From: CAYJFG01 sp051881695
GTDB taxonomy: Bacteria; Bacillota; Clostridia; Oscillospirales; Acutalibacteraceae
DNA: 64,000 nucleotides
Direction: 5' to 3'
NCBI GenBank assembly: GCA_051881695.1
Contig: JBJEQJ010000020.1
Span: 186,001-250,000, forward strand
Part shown: positions 16,066 through 24,524 of the stretch, one piece after another
Layout of the letters: the number at the start of each line of letters is the position of its first letter
Position numbering within the stretch: position 1 is the first letter of the stretch
The notes under the pieces: generated by a model
The model's database searches: none
What the model was told of the DNA's origin: nothing
The model's input: the letters and a program-made list of their open reading frames with translations, nothing else
Program-made: the position numbers and the translations under genes

Positions 16066-16104
16066 TTTAAAAACAAAAGGTATACATCGTTTTGTATACC
16101 TTTT
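16066..16104 (-). terminator. Riboswitch-controlled terminator before thiC
   Basis: A perfect 11-bp stem (AAAAGGTATAC at 16075-16085, GTATACCTTTT at 16094-16104) with an 8-base loop, followed on the minus strand by TTGTTTTT. It lies just 3' of the TPP aptamer, where a ligand-favoured terminator is expected. Confidence 0.8.
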
Positions 16105-16111
16105 TATATAT

Positions 16112-16200
16112 AATTCCTACGTTGGCATTATCCAAATCAGGTATAAGGGTCGAAGCTAAAAATCTTCCTCTCAGCCTGTTCACAAGCTCCCCGAATATTC
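16112..16200 (-). promoter_or_regulatory. TPP riboswitch (THI element)
   Basis: Read on the minus strand the segment begins with GGGGAGC, has CAGGCTGAGAGG (the conserved CUGAGA), GACCCTT, ACCTGAT and the GGATAATGCCAACGTAGGAA end. This is the full consensus of the TPP aptamer. It is followed by an intrinsic terminator and thiC, so thiamine pyrophosphate should shut the operon off by premature termination. Confidence 0.93.
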
Positions 16201-16218
16201 AAATTATAATCTGTAATT

Positions 16219-16247
16219 ATCGTATCATTCAGGGCGGATTTTGTCAA
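16219..16247 (-). promoter_or_regulatory. Promoter of the thiC operon
   Basis: On the minus strand a consensus TTGACA and TACGAT are 17 bases apart. The start would fall near 16212, about 12 bases before the aptamer. The -35 lies only 7 bases past the cysS stop. Confidence 0.75.
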
Positions 16248-16253
16248 TAAAAT

Positions 16254-17663
16254 TTACTCTTCAAATCTCCACTTAATGCCCTGTGGTGAATCCTCAACTA
16301 TTATGCGGCGCGCCTTAAGCTCATCTCTTATGGCGTCGGCAGTTGCCCAGTCCTTGTTTTTTCTTGCTTCACTGCGTTTTGCAATAAGAGCTTCAATCTC
16401 TGCGGTCAGGTCTTTGTCTGCGCCGCTGTTTTCTGCTTTGGCGGCGGCATTTAATAAGTCAAGTGACAAAACCTCGTCGAATTTTTCTATTACACAGCGC
16501 TTTGTCACATCTGCAATGTCTGCCTTTAAAACATCGTAAACAGCCGTAAGCGCAAGCGAGGTGTTGAGGTCGTTATCCATAGCGGCGGCAAAGCTTTCAA
16601 GATAAGGCTTTGCCTGATCAGCGTCCGGCGTGCCGTCAGTGCTTAAATTGGAAATTCTTTTAATAAGCTTTTCGTACGCTTTTGCAGTATTGTCAAGGCT
16701 GTCGTAGGTAAAGGTGAGAGGCTTTCTGTAATGCGACTGCAGGCAGAACATACGGTAAACAAGCGGGTCATATCCTTTTTCCTCCAAAAGTGAAACTGTA
16801 AGGAAATCTCCCTTAGACTTGCTCATTTTTCCTCTTGCGTCGTTCAGGTGAAGAACGTGAAACCAGTAATTGCACCACTTATGCCCTAAAAAGGCTTCGC
16901 TCTGTGCAATTTCGTTAGTGTGGTGGGGGAAGGCGTTATCTACACCGCCGCAGTGTATGTCAAGGTGTTCTCCCAGATGCTTTATGCTTATTGCAGAGCA
17001 CTCAATATGCCAGCCGGGGTATCCGTAACCCCACGGGCTGTCCCACTTAAGCTCCTGATCCTCAAATTTAGACTTTGTAAACCAAAGCACAAAGTCGCAC
17101 TTGTTGCGCTTGTTTTCGTCTTCCTCTACGCTTTCTCTGACGCCTACAGCAAGGTCGTCCTCGTTTTGGTTGCCGAAAACATAGTAGCTGTCAAGTTTGG
17201 AGGTGTCAAAATAAACATTTCCGCCTGCCTGATAAGCATAGCCCTTATCAAGCAAAACAGACACCATATTTATAAATTCGTCTATGCAGTTTGTTGCCGG
17301 CTCCACAATGTCCGGAGTCTTAATGTTAAGCTTTTTACAGTCTGCAAAAAAAGCGTCCGTGTAGAATTTTGCAATCTCCATAACGGACTTATGCTCTCTT
17401 TTTGCGCCTGCAAGCATTTTGTCCTCGCCCGTATCTGCGTCGCTTGAAAGATGTCCAACGTCGGTAATATTCATAACTCTTGTAACATCAAGCCCCGTAT
17501 ATCTTAAATATTTTTCAAGCACGTCCTCCATTATATAAGTTCTGAGGTTTCCTATATGGGCATAGTGGTATACGGTAGGTCCGCAGGTATACATACGAAC
17601 CTTGCCGCTTTCGTGCGGAATAAATTTCTGCTTGGTTTGTCCTAATGTATTATACAGCTCCAC
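16254..17663 (-). CDS. cysS: Cysteine-tRNA ligase
   Basis: Class I aminoacyl-tRNA synthetase of 469 residues. It has the TCGPTVYHYAHIGN start with the HIGH-type signature (HIGN), the zinc-ligand region (WHIECSAI) and KMSKSKGDF. Length is typical. It begins one base after the cysE stop, so the two form an operon governed by the upstream T-box. No terminator is seen before the thiC promoter. Confidence 0.96.
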   Translation of the reverse strand: MELYNTLGQTKQKFIPHESGKVRMYTCGPTVYHYAHIGNLRTYIMEDVLEKYLRYTGLDVTRVMNITDVGHLSSDADTGEDKMLAGAKREHKSVMEIAKFYTDAFFADCKKLNIKTPDIVEPATNCIDEFINMVSVLLDKGYAYQAGGNVYFDTSKLDSYYVFGNQNEDDLAVGVRESVEEDENKRNKCDFVLWFTKSKFEDQELKWDSPWGYGYPGWHIECSAISIKHLGEHLDIHCGGVDNAFPHHTNEIAQSEAFLGHKWCNYWFHVLHLNDARGKMSKSKGDFLTVSLLEEKGYDPLVYRMFCLQSHYRKPLTFTYDSLDNTAKAYEKLIKRISNLSTDGTPDADQAKPYLESFAAAMDNDLNTSLALTAVYDVLKADIADVTKRCVIEKFDEVLSLDLLNAAAKAENSGADKDLTAEIEALIAKRSEARKNKDWATADAIRDELKARRIIVEDSPQGIKWRFEE

Positions 17664-18299
17664 TTATTTTTCCTCCAGTTTTTTTACTATTTTCTCTATT
17701 TTTTCTATATCAAAATGAACCTTGCAAAGCTCCTGTGCAACAGGGTCGGCTATGTGGATTTGGTCAAGGTATTCTGTACGTATTCCGTTAATGCGTACAA
17801 TTCGCGCAGGAACACCCACCGCTGTTGCATTCGGCGGAACTTCGTCCAATACCACTGCGCCTGCGGCAATTCTTGCGTTGTCGCCCACCTTAAACGGGCC
17901 GAGTACCTTTGCACCTGCACCGACAAGCACATTGTTGCCAAGCGTAGGGTGACGCTTGCCGTGTTCCTTGCCTGTTCCTCCCAGCGTTACGTTCTGATAT
18001 ATGGTACAGTTGTCGCCTATTATGGTAGTTTCTCCTATAACAACACCCATTCCGTGGTCGATAAAAAGTCCTTTTCCTATTGTTGCGCCGGGGTGTATCT
18101 CTATACCCGTTTTATGGCGGCTTCTTTGCGAAATATAGCGTGCTATAAATTTATGATTATGGCGGTAAAACCAATTGGCAAGACGATAGGAGCGCACAGC
18201 CTTAAAGCCGGAATAAAGCAAAAATATTTCTATCCTGCTTCTGGCGGCGGGGTCGCGCGACATAATGGAGTCAAGGTCCTCCTTTAAGCTTTTGAACAT
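17664..18299 (-). CDS. cysE: Serine O-acetyltransferase
   Basis: First step of cysteine synthesis: serine plus acetyl-CoA to O-acetylserine. The 211-residue protein has the left-handed beta-helix hexapeptide repeats (IHPGATIGKGLFIDHGMGVV, then IGETTIIGDN) with catalytic His, and the GTGKEHGKRHPTLG loop of the EpsC/CysE branch. It is the first gene of cysE-cysS. A T-box leader specific for cysteine precedes it, so both cysteine synthesis and charging respond to uncharged tRNA-Cys. Confidence 0.94.
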   Translation of the reverse strand: MFKSLKEDLDSIMSRDPAARSRIEIFLLYSGFKAVRSYRLANWFYRHNHKFIARYISQRSRHKTGIEIHPGATIGKGLFIDHGMGVVIGETTIIGDNCTIYQNVTLGGTGKEHGKRHPTLGNNVLVGAGAKVLGPFKVGDNARIAAGAVVLDEVPPNATAVGVPARIVRINGIRTEYLDQIHIADPVAQELCKVHFDIEKIEKIVKKLEEK

Positions 18300-18377
18300 T
18301 CATCATACTCCTTTCAGTTTAATTCACATTATGGTATCAGCCGCAGTTAATAAGTGTTAAAGCAAAGCGGCTAACAT

Positions 18378-18409
18378 AAAAAATACCCCGTCCCAAAGCA
18401 GGGACGAGG
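18378..18409 (-). terminator. T-box terminator
   Basis: A 9-bp stem, CCTCGTCCC pairing with GGGACGGGG (one G-T pair), around a 6-base loop, followed by a TATTTTTT run on the minus strand. Its 5' arm overlaps the antiterminator formed by the T-box sequence. Confidence 0.85.
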
Positions 18410-18640
18410 ATAAAATCTTCGTGGTTCCACCCAGATTCAGCGGTAAAACCGCCCTTTAAAGGCATTAACGCTGCCCATACGCACAGCCATACTGGCTTAA
18501 ATGTTTTCCGGCTGTGTGCTGACGGGTGCATTTCGCAGGCTTGATTTTAATGGCGGATTTCAGCTTTTTCCGCCAATCTCTGTTAAAACAAGGTTCTGCT
18601 ACTTCTCCCGGTAAACGCATTTTTATATTTTTTTCTTCAT
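18378..18640 (-). promoter_or_regulatory. T-box leader (tRNA-Cys responsive) of cysE-cysS
   Basis: The T-box sequence GGGTGGAACCACG lies at 18420-18432 (minus). It is followed by the terminator and preceded by stem I with an AGAGA motif and an apical GGCGG...CCGCC helix. The predicted specifier codon UGC (Cys) is at 18528-18530 in GCGAAATGCACCC, in agreement with the downstream genes. A TATAAT -10 box at 18646-18651 sets the approximate 5' end; its -35 is weak. This accounts for the whole 393-base gap between cysE and pgsA. Confidence 0.9.
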
Positions 18641-18692
18641 TAGCTATTATATAACATTTATGATAAAAAGGGAACTGTTAAAATATAAAATT

Positions 18693-19289
18693 TTACTTAG
18701 TCCTGCTTATAAATTTTATGTTGTCTTTAATATAAATTACGCCGGAAATAACGGTGAACAGCACGCTTATATATATAAGCGCCTGCGAAGCTATATTGAA
18801 GCAGGATGAGATCAGGAAAAGACTGCTTTCAGATATGCTTATTATGCCAAGAGATGTAAGCTCCAGAATATACTGAAAAAGCATAATGAAGCATATTACA
18901 ATAATCTGGCTTACGGTTTTCACCTTGCCCCATATATTGGCGGCTACAACCTCGCCGCTGCTTGCCGCCACAAGGCGAATTGAGGTAACTGTAAATTCGC
19001 GGAAAAGTACGATAATAACGGGTACTGCTCCAATGATGCCAAGCTGAACAAAGCATAAGAATGCCGAGATAACAAGTATTTTATCTGCAAGCGGGTCTGC
19101 AAATTTACCGAAGTCTGTTATAAGATTATTTTTTCTTGCTATTTTGCCATCGAGCATATCGGTTAAAGAGGCAATGCCAAAGATAAGCCCGGCTATAAGA
19201 AAGTGGTGGGGGATATTAATAAGCAAAAAGGCAACAAAAAATGGAACAAGTATAATTCTCAGTATTGTTAGCTTATTTGGAATATTCAA
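18693..19289 (-). CDS. pgsA: CDP-diacylglycerol-glycerol-3-phosphate 3-phosphatidyltransferase
   Basis: Membrane enzyme making phosphatidylglycerophosphate. The 198-residue protein opens NIPNKLTILRI and has the CDP-alcohol phosphotransferase signature DGKIARKNNLITDFGKFAD (DGxxARxxxxxxxxGxxxD, then PLADK). Several hydrophobic helices. It lies 18 bases after rimO at the end of recA-recX-rimO-pgsA. cinA, which often separates pgsA from recA in Firmicutes, is absent. Confidence 0.94.
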   Translation of the reverse strand: MNIPNKLTILRIILVPFFVAFLLINIPHHFLIAGLIFGIASLTDMLDGKIARKNNLITDFGKFADPLADKILVISAFLCFVQLGIIGAVPVIIVLFREFTVTSIRLVAASSGEVVAANIWGKVKTVSQIIVICFIMLFQYILELTSLGIISISESSLFLISSCFNIASQALIYISVLFTVISGVIYIKDNIKFISRTK

Positions 19290-19307
19290 TATATCACCAG
19301 CCGTCGT

Positions 19308-20639
19308 TTATTCTGTCATAGTGCCAATCGGGTCGCAGTCGATAAAATCGTCAATCAATACATTTACATATTCACCGAGGGAGGGCTTTCTGCCGTTTGT
19401 GTTGAAAAACACCTTTCCGTCAACATCGGGCGAATCTGCAAAGCTTCTGCCGAAATAGCACTGTGCAAATTTATCAAAGCCCTCTGTTACTACCTCTACG
19501 GTTTTTCCTATAAGGCTTTTGCAGTACTGCTCCATAATAGGATATTGCTGTTCCATTATAATTTCCTGACGTTTATTTTTAACGTCCTCGTCAAGCTGAT
19601 TTTCAAATTCTGCGGCGGGGGTGTCCTCCTCCTGTGAATAAGCAAAACAGCCCAGACGTTCAAACTTTATCTCATTTACAAACTCTGAAAGCTCTGTAAA
19701 GTCATCTTCTGTTTCTCCGGGAAAGCCTGTTATCAATGTAGTTCTCAGCACAACTCCCGGTATTTTTTCTCTTATCCTTTTAATAAGTGATGTAAGGCTT
19801 TCTTTGTTTCCGTGCCTGTTCATTGATTTCAGGATTTTGCCGTTGCAGTGCTGAAGCGGCAGGTCAATATATTTTAATATTTTGTCCTCGCTTGCAATAA
19901 CATCTAAAAGCTCGTCTGTAATTCTGTCCGGATAGCAGTATAAAATGCGTATCCATTTAAGCTTTTCAATTTTGCAAAGCTCCTTTAAAAGCTTTGGCAG
20001 CATTAAAGAGCCGTATATATCCTCGCCGTAGCGGGTTGTATCCTGTGCAATAACGATAAGCTCTGTCACACCGTTTTCGGCAAGTGTTTTTGCCTCGGAG
20101 ATTAATTCTTCCATTTTGCGGCTTCTGAATCCGCCTCTGATAAGCGGAATGGCACAGTAGGTACAGCGGTTGTCACAGCCGTCTGCTACCTTTAAATATG
20201 CATAATAAAATGGTGTGCTTTGTATTCTGCCGCCGTCAAGCGGCATTTTTGCTTTATCAGGGAAGCTTTCTATCTTTTTACCCTCCAGGCATTTTGCAAT
20301 TATGTCTGCTATCTGCGTATTTGCGCCTATTCCCACAACTGCGTCAACCTCGTAAAGCTCCTTCATAACGTCGTGCTGATAACGCTCAGAAAGGCAGCCG
20401 GTTACAACAATAGCCTTAATTCTGCCCTCTTTTTTAAGCTTTGCAAGCTCTAAAATTTCTTCTATGCTTTCCTGCTTTGCGCTTTCTATAAAGCCGCAGG
20501 TGTTTATTATTGCAACGTCTGCCATAGCGGGGTCTTCAATAATTTTGTAACCTGCCTGCCGCAGAGTAAAAAGCATCATTTCAGCGTCTACTATGTTCTT
20601 TGCACAGCCTAAGCTTATCATTCCTACTGTATAAGTCAT
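19308..20639 (-). CDS. rimO: Ribosomal protein S12 methylthiotransferase
   Basis: Radical SAM methylthiotransferase modifying Asp of ribosomal protein S12. About 443 residues: N-terminal MTTase domain (GMISLGCAKNIVDAE), radical SAM motif CDNRCTYCAIP, and a C-terminal TRAM domain. Two possible starts: ATG at 20651, which abuts an AAGGG, and ATG at 20639, which fits the family N-terminus better. I use the second. It follows recX by about 20 bases. Confidence 0.92.
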   Translation of the reverse strand: MTYTVGMISLGCAKNIVDAEMMLFTLRQAGYKIIEDPAMADVAIINTCGFIESAKQESIEEILELAKLKKEGRIKAIVVTGCLSERYQHDVMKELYEVDAVVGIGANTQIADIIAKCLEGKKIESFPDKAKMPLDGGRIQSTPFYYAYLKVADGCDNRCTYCAIPLIRGGFRSRKMEELISEAKTLAENGVTELIVIAQDTTRYGEDIYGSLMLPKLLKELCKIEKLKWIRILYCYPDRITDELLDVIASEDKILKYIDLPLQHCNGKILKSMNRHGNKESLTSLIKRIREKIPGVVLRTTLITGFPGETEDDFTELSEFVNEIKFERLGCFAYSQEEDTPAAEFENQLDEDVKNKRQEIIMEQQYPIMEQYCKSLIGKTVEVVTEGFDKFAQCYFGRSFADSPDVDGKVFFNTNGRKPSLGEYVNVLIDDFIDCDPIGTMTE

Positions 20640-20660
20640 TTTTGTGACCATTCCCTTATT

Positions 20661-21284
20661 TTAAATATATTCTTCTTCGTCGTCTGTTATGTAGCTGTCC
20701 ATAACAGGTTTTATATCACTCCAACGGTAACCCATGCGCTGTAAGGCGGCAAAGGTACGTTTTCTGCTTTTTTCGTCATACAGCTTATTTCTGTATTTAC
20801 CCTCAAGCAATGCCTGTATCTGCTCTGCCGGGTCAACCTCGAGCTCGCAAAGCAGCTGTTCAATCAGGCTGCGGTCAATACCCTTTTCTCTAAGCTTGTA
20901 GGACACAGCCGTCTTTGACATATGCTTTTTGTTTATAAGCTCCTCGCAAAGGCGGCGTGCATATTTTTCATCGTCAACAAGTCCAAGCTCCTCCATACGG
21001 TCGGCGGCATTTTGCGCTGCTTCTAAGCCGTACTCCGGCTTGATTTTATCAATAAGCTCTTTTTTGGAGCGATCTCTGTATGATATAAGCCACAAAGCCT
21101 TTTCCTTTGCTCTGCGCTCGTTTGATTTGTCTATCAGCTCCTTTAATTGCTCATCTGTTATTTCTGCTCCGGCAGTTATGCGGTTTTCAATAAGCGTTTG
21201 AGTATCCAGCTTTAAGGCAAATTCACCGTCAATGTAAAGTGCGGAAAAGGAGCGTTTTCTCGGCTCTATTGCAGTTATCAGCAT
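20661..21284 (-). CDS. recX: RecA regulator RecX
   Basis: A 207-residue all-helical protein with the tandem RecX repeats (ALWLISYRDRSKKELIDKI, then ELGLVDDEKYARRLCEE and SKTAVSYKLREKGID). RecX modulates RecA filament assembly. It starts one base after the recA stop, the usual recA-recX arrangement, and is translated from the same transcript. Confidence 0.92.
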   Translation of the reverse strand: MLITAIEPRKRSFSALYIDGEFALKLDTQTLIENRITAGAEITDEQLKELIDKSNERRAKEKALWLISYRDRSKKELIDKIKPEYGLEAAQNAADRMEELGLVDDEKYARRLCEELINKKHMSKTAVSYKLREKGIDRSLIEQLLCELEVDPAEQIQALLEGKYRNKLYDEKSRKRTFAALQRMGYRWSDIKPVMDSYITDDEEEYI

Positions 21285-21285
21285 A

Positions 21286-22449
21286 TTAATCTACCAAAAT
21301 ATCTATATCCTCATCGTCAGATACGGTGGGGAAGGCGCTGTCGTCGGGATCGTCCTTTTCAATCGGCTTTACAGAGGCTTTTGCAGACTTATCCGCTTTC
21401 GGCGACGGCTTGCCGGTGATTTTCTCAAGATTTTCCATAAGCCTGTCTTCAATTTCCTTAGCGGTTTCGGGGTTATCAAGAATAAATTTCTTTGCGTTAT
21501 CTCTGCCCTGACCGATTTTTGAGCCGTTATATGAGAACCAGGCTCCGCTTTTTTCTATAATATCCGCTTCTACGGCAAGGTCTAAAAGCTCTCCCTCACG
21601 GGAAATACCTTTGCCGTACATAATATCAAACTCCGCCTCTTTAAAGGGAGGGGCAATTTTGTTTTTAACTACCTTTGCTCTGGTGCGTGAGCCAATCATT
21701 TCCGAGCCGGATTTCAGGGTTTCAATTTTTCTTATATCTATACGAACGGAGGAATAGAATTTCAGCGCACGTCCGCCGGGGGTAACCTCCGGATTACCGT
21801 AAACTACGCCTACCTTTTCACGAAGCTGGTTGATAAAGATAGCTACACAGTTTGATTTTGATATTGCGCCTGTGAGCTTTCTTAATGCCTGCGACATAAG
21901 TCTTGCCTGAATACCAACGTGAGAATCGCCCATTTCTCCTTCTATTTCTGCTCTGGGTACTAATGCGGCAACAGAGTCTACAACAATTACGTCAATCGCT
22001 CCGCTTCGCACTAAAGCTTCTGTAATTTCAAGAGCATTTTCGCCCGAATCAGGCTGTGAAACAAGCAGATTGTCAACATCTACGCCGAGTGCGGCGGCAT
22101 AAACAGGGTCAAGTGCGTGCTCAACGTCAATAAATGCAACATTTCCGCCTGCTTTTTGTCCTTCTGCTATGCAATGGAGAGAAAGCGTAGTTTTACCTGA
22201 GGATTCAGGACCGTATATTTCAATAATTCTGCCGCGCGGCAATCCGCCTATGCCAAGGGCAATATCAAGCGACAGACTGCCGGTTGAGATATGCTCTACA
22301 TTCAGGTTCTGATTTTGACCGAGGCGCATAACCGCACCCTTGCCGAATTGCTTTTCTATTTGGGTTAAAGCCGTACTTAATGCCTTAGCTTTTTCTTCGT
22401 CATTTTTCGGAACGCTCACTGGCGGTTTCGGCTTATTCTTTGATGCCAT
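21286..22449 (-). CDS. recA: Recombinase RecA
   Basis: Strand-exchange and SOS co-protease, 387 residues. Walker A is GPESSGKTT, Walker B region DVIVVDSVAAL, and loop 2 lies in the FINQLREKVG segment. The C-terminus is acidic as usual. The ATG at 22449 is used because GGAGG lies just upstream; a TTG at 22464 overlaps that site. First gene of recA-recX-rimO-pgsA. No convincing LexA/SOS box was found by eye at its promoter. Confidence 0.97.
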   Translation of the reverse strand: MASKNKPKPPVSVPKNDEEKAKALSTALTQIEKQFGKGAVMRLGQNQNLNVEHISTGSLSLDIALGIGGLPRGRIIEIYGPESSGKTTLSLHCIAEGQKAGGNVAFIDVEHALDPVYAAALGVDVDNLLVSQPDSGENALEITEALVRSGAIDVIVVDSVAALVPRAEIEGEMGDSHVGIQARLMSQALRKLTGAISKSNCVAIFINQLREKVGVVYGNPEVTPGGRALKFYSSVRIDIRKIETLKSGSEMIGSRTRAKVVKNKIAPPFKEAEFDIMYGKGISREGELLDLAVEADIIEKSGAWFSYNGSKIGQGRDNAKKFILDNPETAKEIEDRLMENLEKITGKPSPKADKSAKASVKPIEKDDPDDSAFPTVSDDEDIDILVD

Positions 22450-22482
22450 TGTTGTTACCTCCAAAGTTAAATCTTTAACTAA

Positions 22483-22511
22483 ATTATATATTATTAAGTA
22501 TAAAAAAGCAA
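22483..22511 (-). promoter_or_regulatory. Promoter of recA
   Basis: On the minus strand TTGCTT and TATAAT are 17 bases apart. The start would fall near 22476, giving a leader of about 27 bases. Confidence 0.65.
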
Positions 22512-22540
22512 TTAAAACAGAACATAAATTTGCCCTTTAA

Positions 22541-22566
22541 GCGTAAAAGTCCAATAAAAAGGACTT
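22541..22566 (-). terminator. Possible weak terminator after prmC
   Basis: A 6-bp stem AAGTCC/GGACTT at 22547-22566 followed by TT only on the minus strand. It lies between prmC and the recA promoter. Short, so uncertain. Confidence 0.35.
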
Positions 22567-22593
22567 ATGGTAAGAGTGTTTAAAGAGAAAAAA

Positions 22594-23460
22594 TCAGGCG
22601 TCGTATATTCCTGCAATGCTCCGTCTGCAGCCGCCAAGGTCAAGGCGGTATTCTATATCTTTAAAACCGTTTTCAAGCATAAGCTTTTTTACATAGTCGT
22701 ACTGTCCCTCGCCAAGCTCAAATGCCATTACTCCGCCGGATTTAAGCAGACTCTTATACCTTATAACTATCTCCCGATAGAATTTACAGCCGTCATCTCC
22801 GCCGTTAAGAGCCATTTCAGGCTCAAAAAGCACCTCTTTTTGAAGCATTGGAATTTCATCACAGGCAATATACGGAGGATTTGAAATAATAAGGTCAAAG
22901 CTATTATCCTCAGACAGAAATTCACAGGACAAAACATCCGCCATAACAGGGGCAATGTTTTTTACCTTGTGATATTTAATATTTTTAATTAGGTAAGGGA
23001 AAGCCTTGTCCGAAAGCTCCACCGCCGTAACAAAAGAGTTTGTAAAGCGTTTTGCAAGCGTTATCGCTATAATTCCGCTTCCTGAGCAAAGGTCTAATAT
23101 ATTAAGGGTTTGATTTTCTTTGCCAAGCAAAAGCTTACAGGCTTGTTCAATAACTACGCTCGTGTCCTCACGGGGGATAAGCACACCCTCGCCCACAAAA
23201 TAGTCAAGCCCCATAAAGCTCCATTTGCCCAGAATATACTGCAAAGGTATGCCCTCGGCACGCTTTTGTGCAAGGGCAAAAAGCTCGGCGGCTTTTTGCT
23301 GTGTAATTTCTTTGCCGCCGTTTGTAATTATATAGCTTTTGTCATAGCCCAGCAGATGCTGAATAAGACAGCCTGCGTCGAATTCCGGACTTTCAATGTC
23401 TGCAGTTTTGAGAATTTGCTTTGTATGCAGGTAAGCTTCTTTTAATGTATAGCTGTTCAT
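22594..23460 (-). CDS. prmC: Peptide chain release factor N5-glutamine methyltransferase
   Basis: Methylates the GGQ glutamine of release factors. The 288-residue protein has an N-terminal helical domain, SAM motif ILDLCSGSGIIAITLAKR and the catalytic NPPY (ISNPPYIACDE). It starts immediately at the end of the yqhQ homologue, an arrangement shared with many Clostridia. It is the last gene of the trmB-to-prmC run. Confidence 0.94.
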   Translation of the reverse strand: MNSYTLKEAYLHTKQILKTADIESPEFDAGCLIQHLLGYDKSYIITNGGKEITQQKAAELFALAQKRAEGIPLQYILGKWSFMGLDYFVGEGVLIPREDTSVVIEQACKLLLGKENQTLNILDLCSGSGIIAITLAKRFTNSFVTAVELSDKAFPYLIKNIKYHKVKNIAPVMADVLSCEFLSEDNSFDLIISNPPYIACDEIPMLQKEVLFEPEMALNGGDDGCKFYREIVIRYKSLLKSGGVMAFELGEGQYDYVKKLMLENGFKDIEYRLDLGGCRRSIAGIYDA

Positions 23461-24492
23461 TTATATTTCACTGCCTGACGGCACACCCTCGCCGCTGACA
23501 GAGCTTTTAGCAGCGCAGGGCTTTTCTCCGCTTATTATATCCTCGCCGTTTTCGGGTATAACGGGCTTCATAGCGGCAATAGCTATTTCTATCATTGAAT
23601 CGTCCGGCTCTTTTGTGGTGATTCTCTGCGCCCACAAGCCGGGTGCGGCTATAATGCGGGTAAGGGTATTGTCATATTTTCCGCATATTTTTATAAGCTC
23701 GTAGCCTATTCCGCAGGTAACGGGGAGAAGAAGTATTTTAGTAACCGAGCGAAGTATGGGGTCTGTAAACGGCACAAAAAGACCGATGATAATTGCAATA
23801 ATAAGCATAATTACCATAAAGCTTGTGCCGCAGCGGGGATGAAAGCGCTTATATTTTTTTATGTTTTCAACCGTCAGCTCTTCGTCATTTTCGTAGCAGA
23901 ATATAGTCTTGTGCTCTGCTCCGTGGTACTGAAATACTCTTTTCATATCCTGCATCTGAGAGCATACTACAATATACAAAAGGAAAAGAGCAATTCTTAA
24001 AATTCCCTCAAAAGCGCTTCTGAAAACAATATTGCCTGCAAAATCCGGCAATAGGTTTGTAGTTGTTACGTTAAAGAGCCATGTGGGAAGCATAAAGAAA
24101 AGGGCAAAGGCAAGTACAACGCCGAGCACTGTGGATACTGTCATAAGCACCTTCATAAAGCTGTCGCCGAAATGCTTTTCAATCCACTGCTCAAGCTTTG
24201 AAGGGCCCTCTTCATCCTCGGGAATATCCTCCATTGCCTTTTCGGCAGATATTGAAAGAGCCTTAAAGCTCAATCGCATAGAGTCAACAAGACCTGCAAG
24301 ACCGCGGATGAACGGAACTTTAAAAATTTTATATTTCTGTGCAAGTCCCGTAAATTCAATATCCTGTGTATATATTTCGTTTTCCTTCACGCGAACAGCA
24401 ACTGTTGTGCGCTTAGGTCCTCTCATCATTATACCCTCTATTAAAGCAGAGCCGCCTATAGAGGTAATTCTTTTTGTTTTTTTATCAGACAT
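23461..24492 (-). CDS. yqhQ: DUF1385 membrane protein (YqhQ-like)
   Basis: A 343-residue DUF1385 protein, recognised by IGGSALIEGIMMRGPKRTTVAVR at the N-terminus and YHGAEHKTIFCYE in the middle. It has four to five membrane helices and a charged C-terminal tail. The family is conserved in Firmicutes and often sits beside prmC/prfA; its biochemical role is unclear to me. It abuts prmC and follows the histidine kinase by 32 bases. Confidence 0.88.
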   Translation of the reverse strand: MSDKKTKRITSIGGSALIEGIMMRGPKRTTVAVRVKENEIYTQDIEFTGLAQKYKIFKVPFIRGLAGLVDSMRLSFKALSISAEKAMEDIPEDEEGPSKLEQWIEKHFGDSFMKVLMTVSTVLGVVLAFALFFMLPTWLFNVTTTNLLPDFAGNIVFRSAFEGILRIALFLLYIVVCSQMQDMKRVFQYHGAEHKTIFCYENDEELTVENIKKYKRFHPRCGTSFMVIMLIIAIIIGLFVPFTDPILRSVTKILLLPVTCGIGYELIKICGKYDNTLTRIIAAPGLWAQRITTKEPDDSMIEIAIAAMKPVIPENGEDIISGEKPCAAKSSVSGEGVPSGSEI

Positions 24493-24524
24493 AATTTTAA
24501 CTGTTAGCTCCTTTCAAACTTTAC

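Noticed and set aside
22490..22540. LexA/SOS box at the recA promoter
   Set aside because: AGAACATAAATTT resembles half of a GAAC-N4-GTTC box, but the second half does not match.
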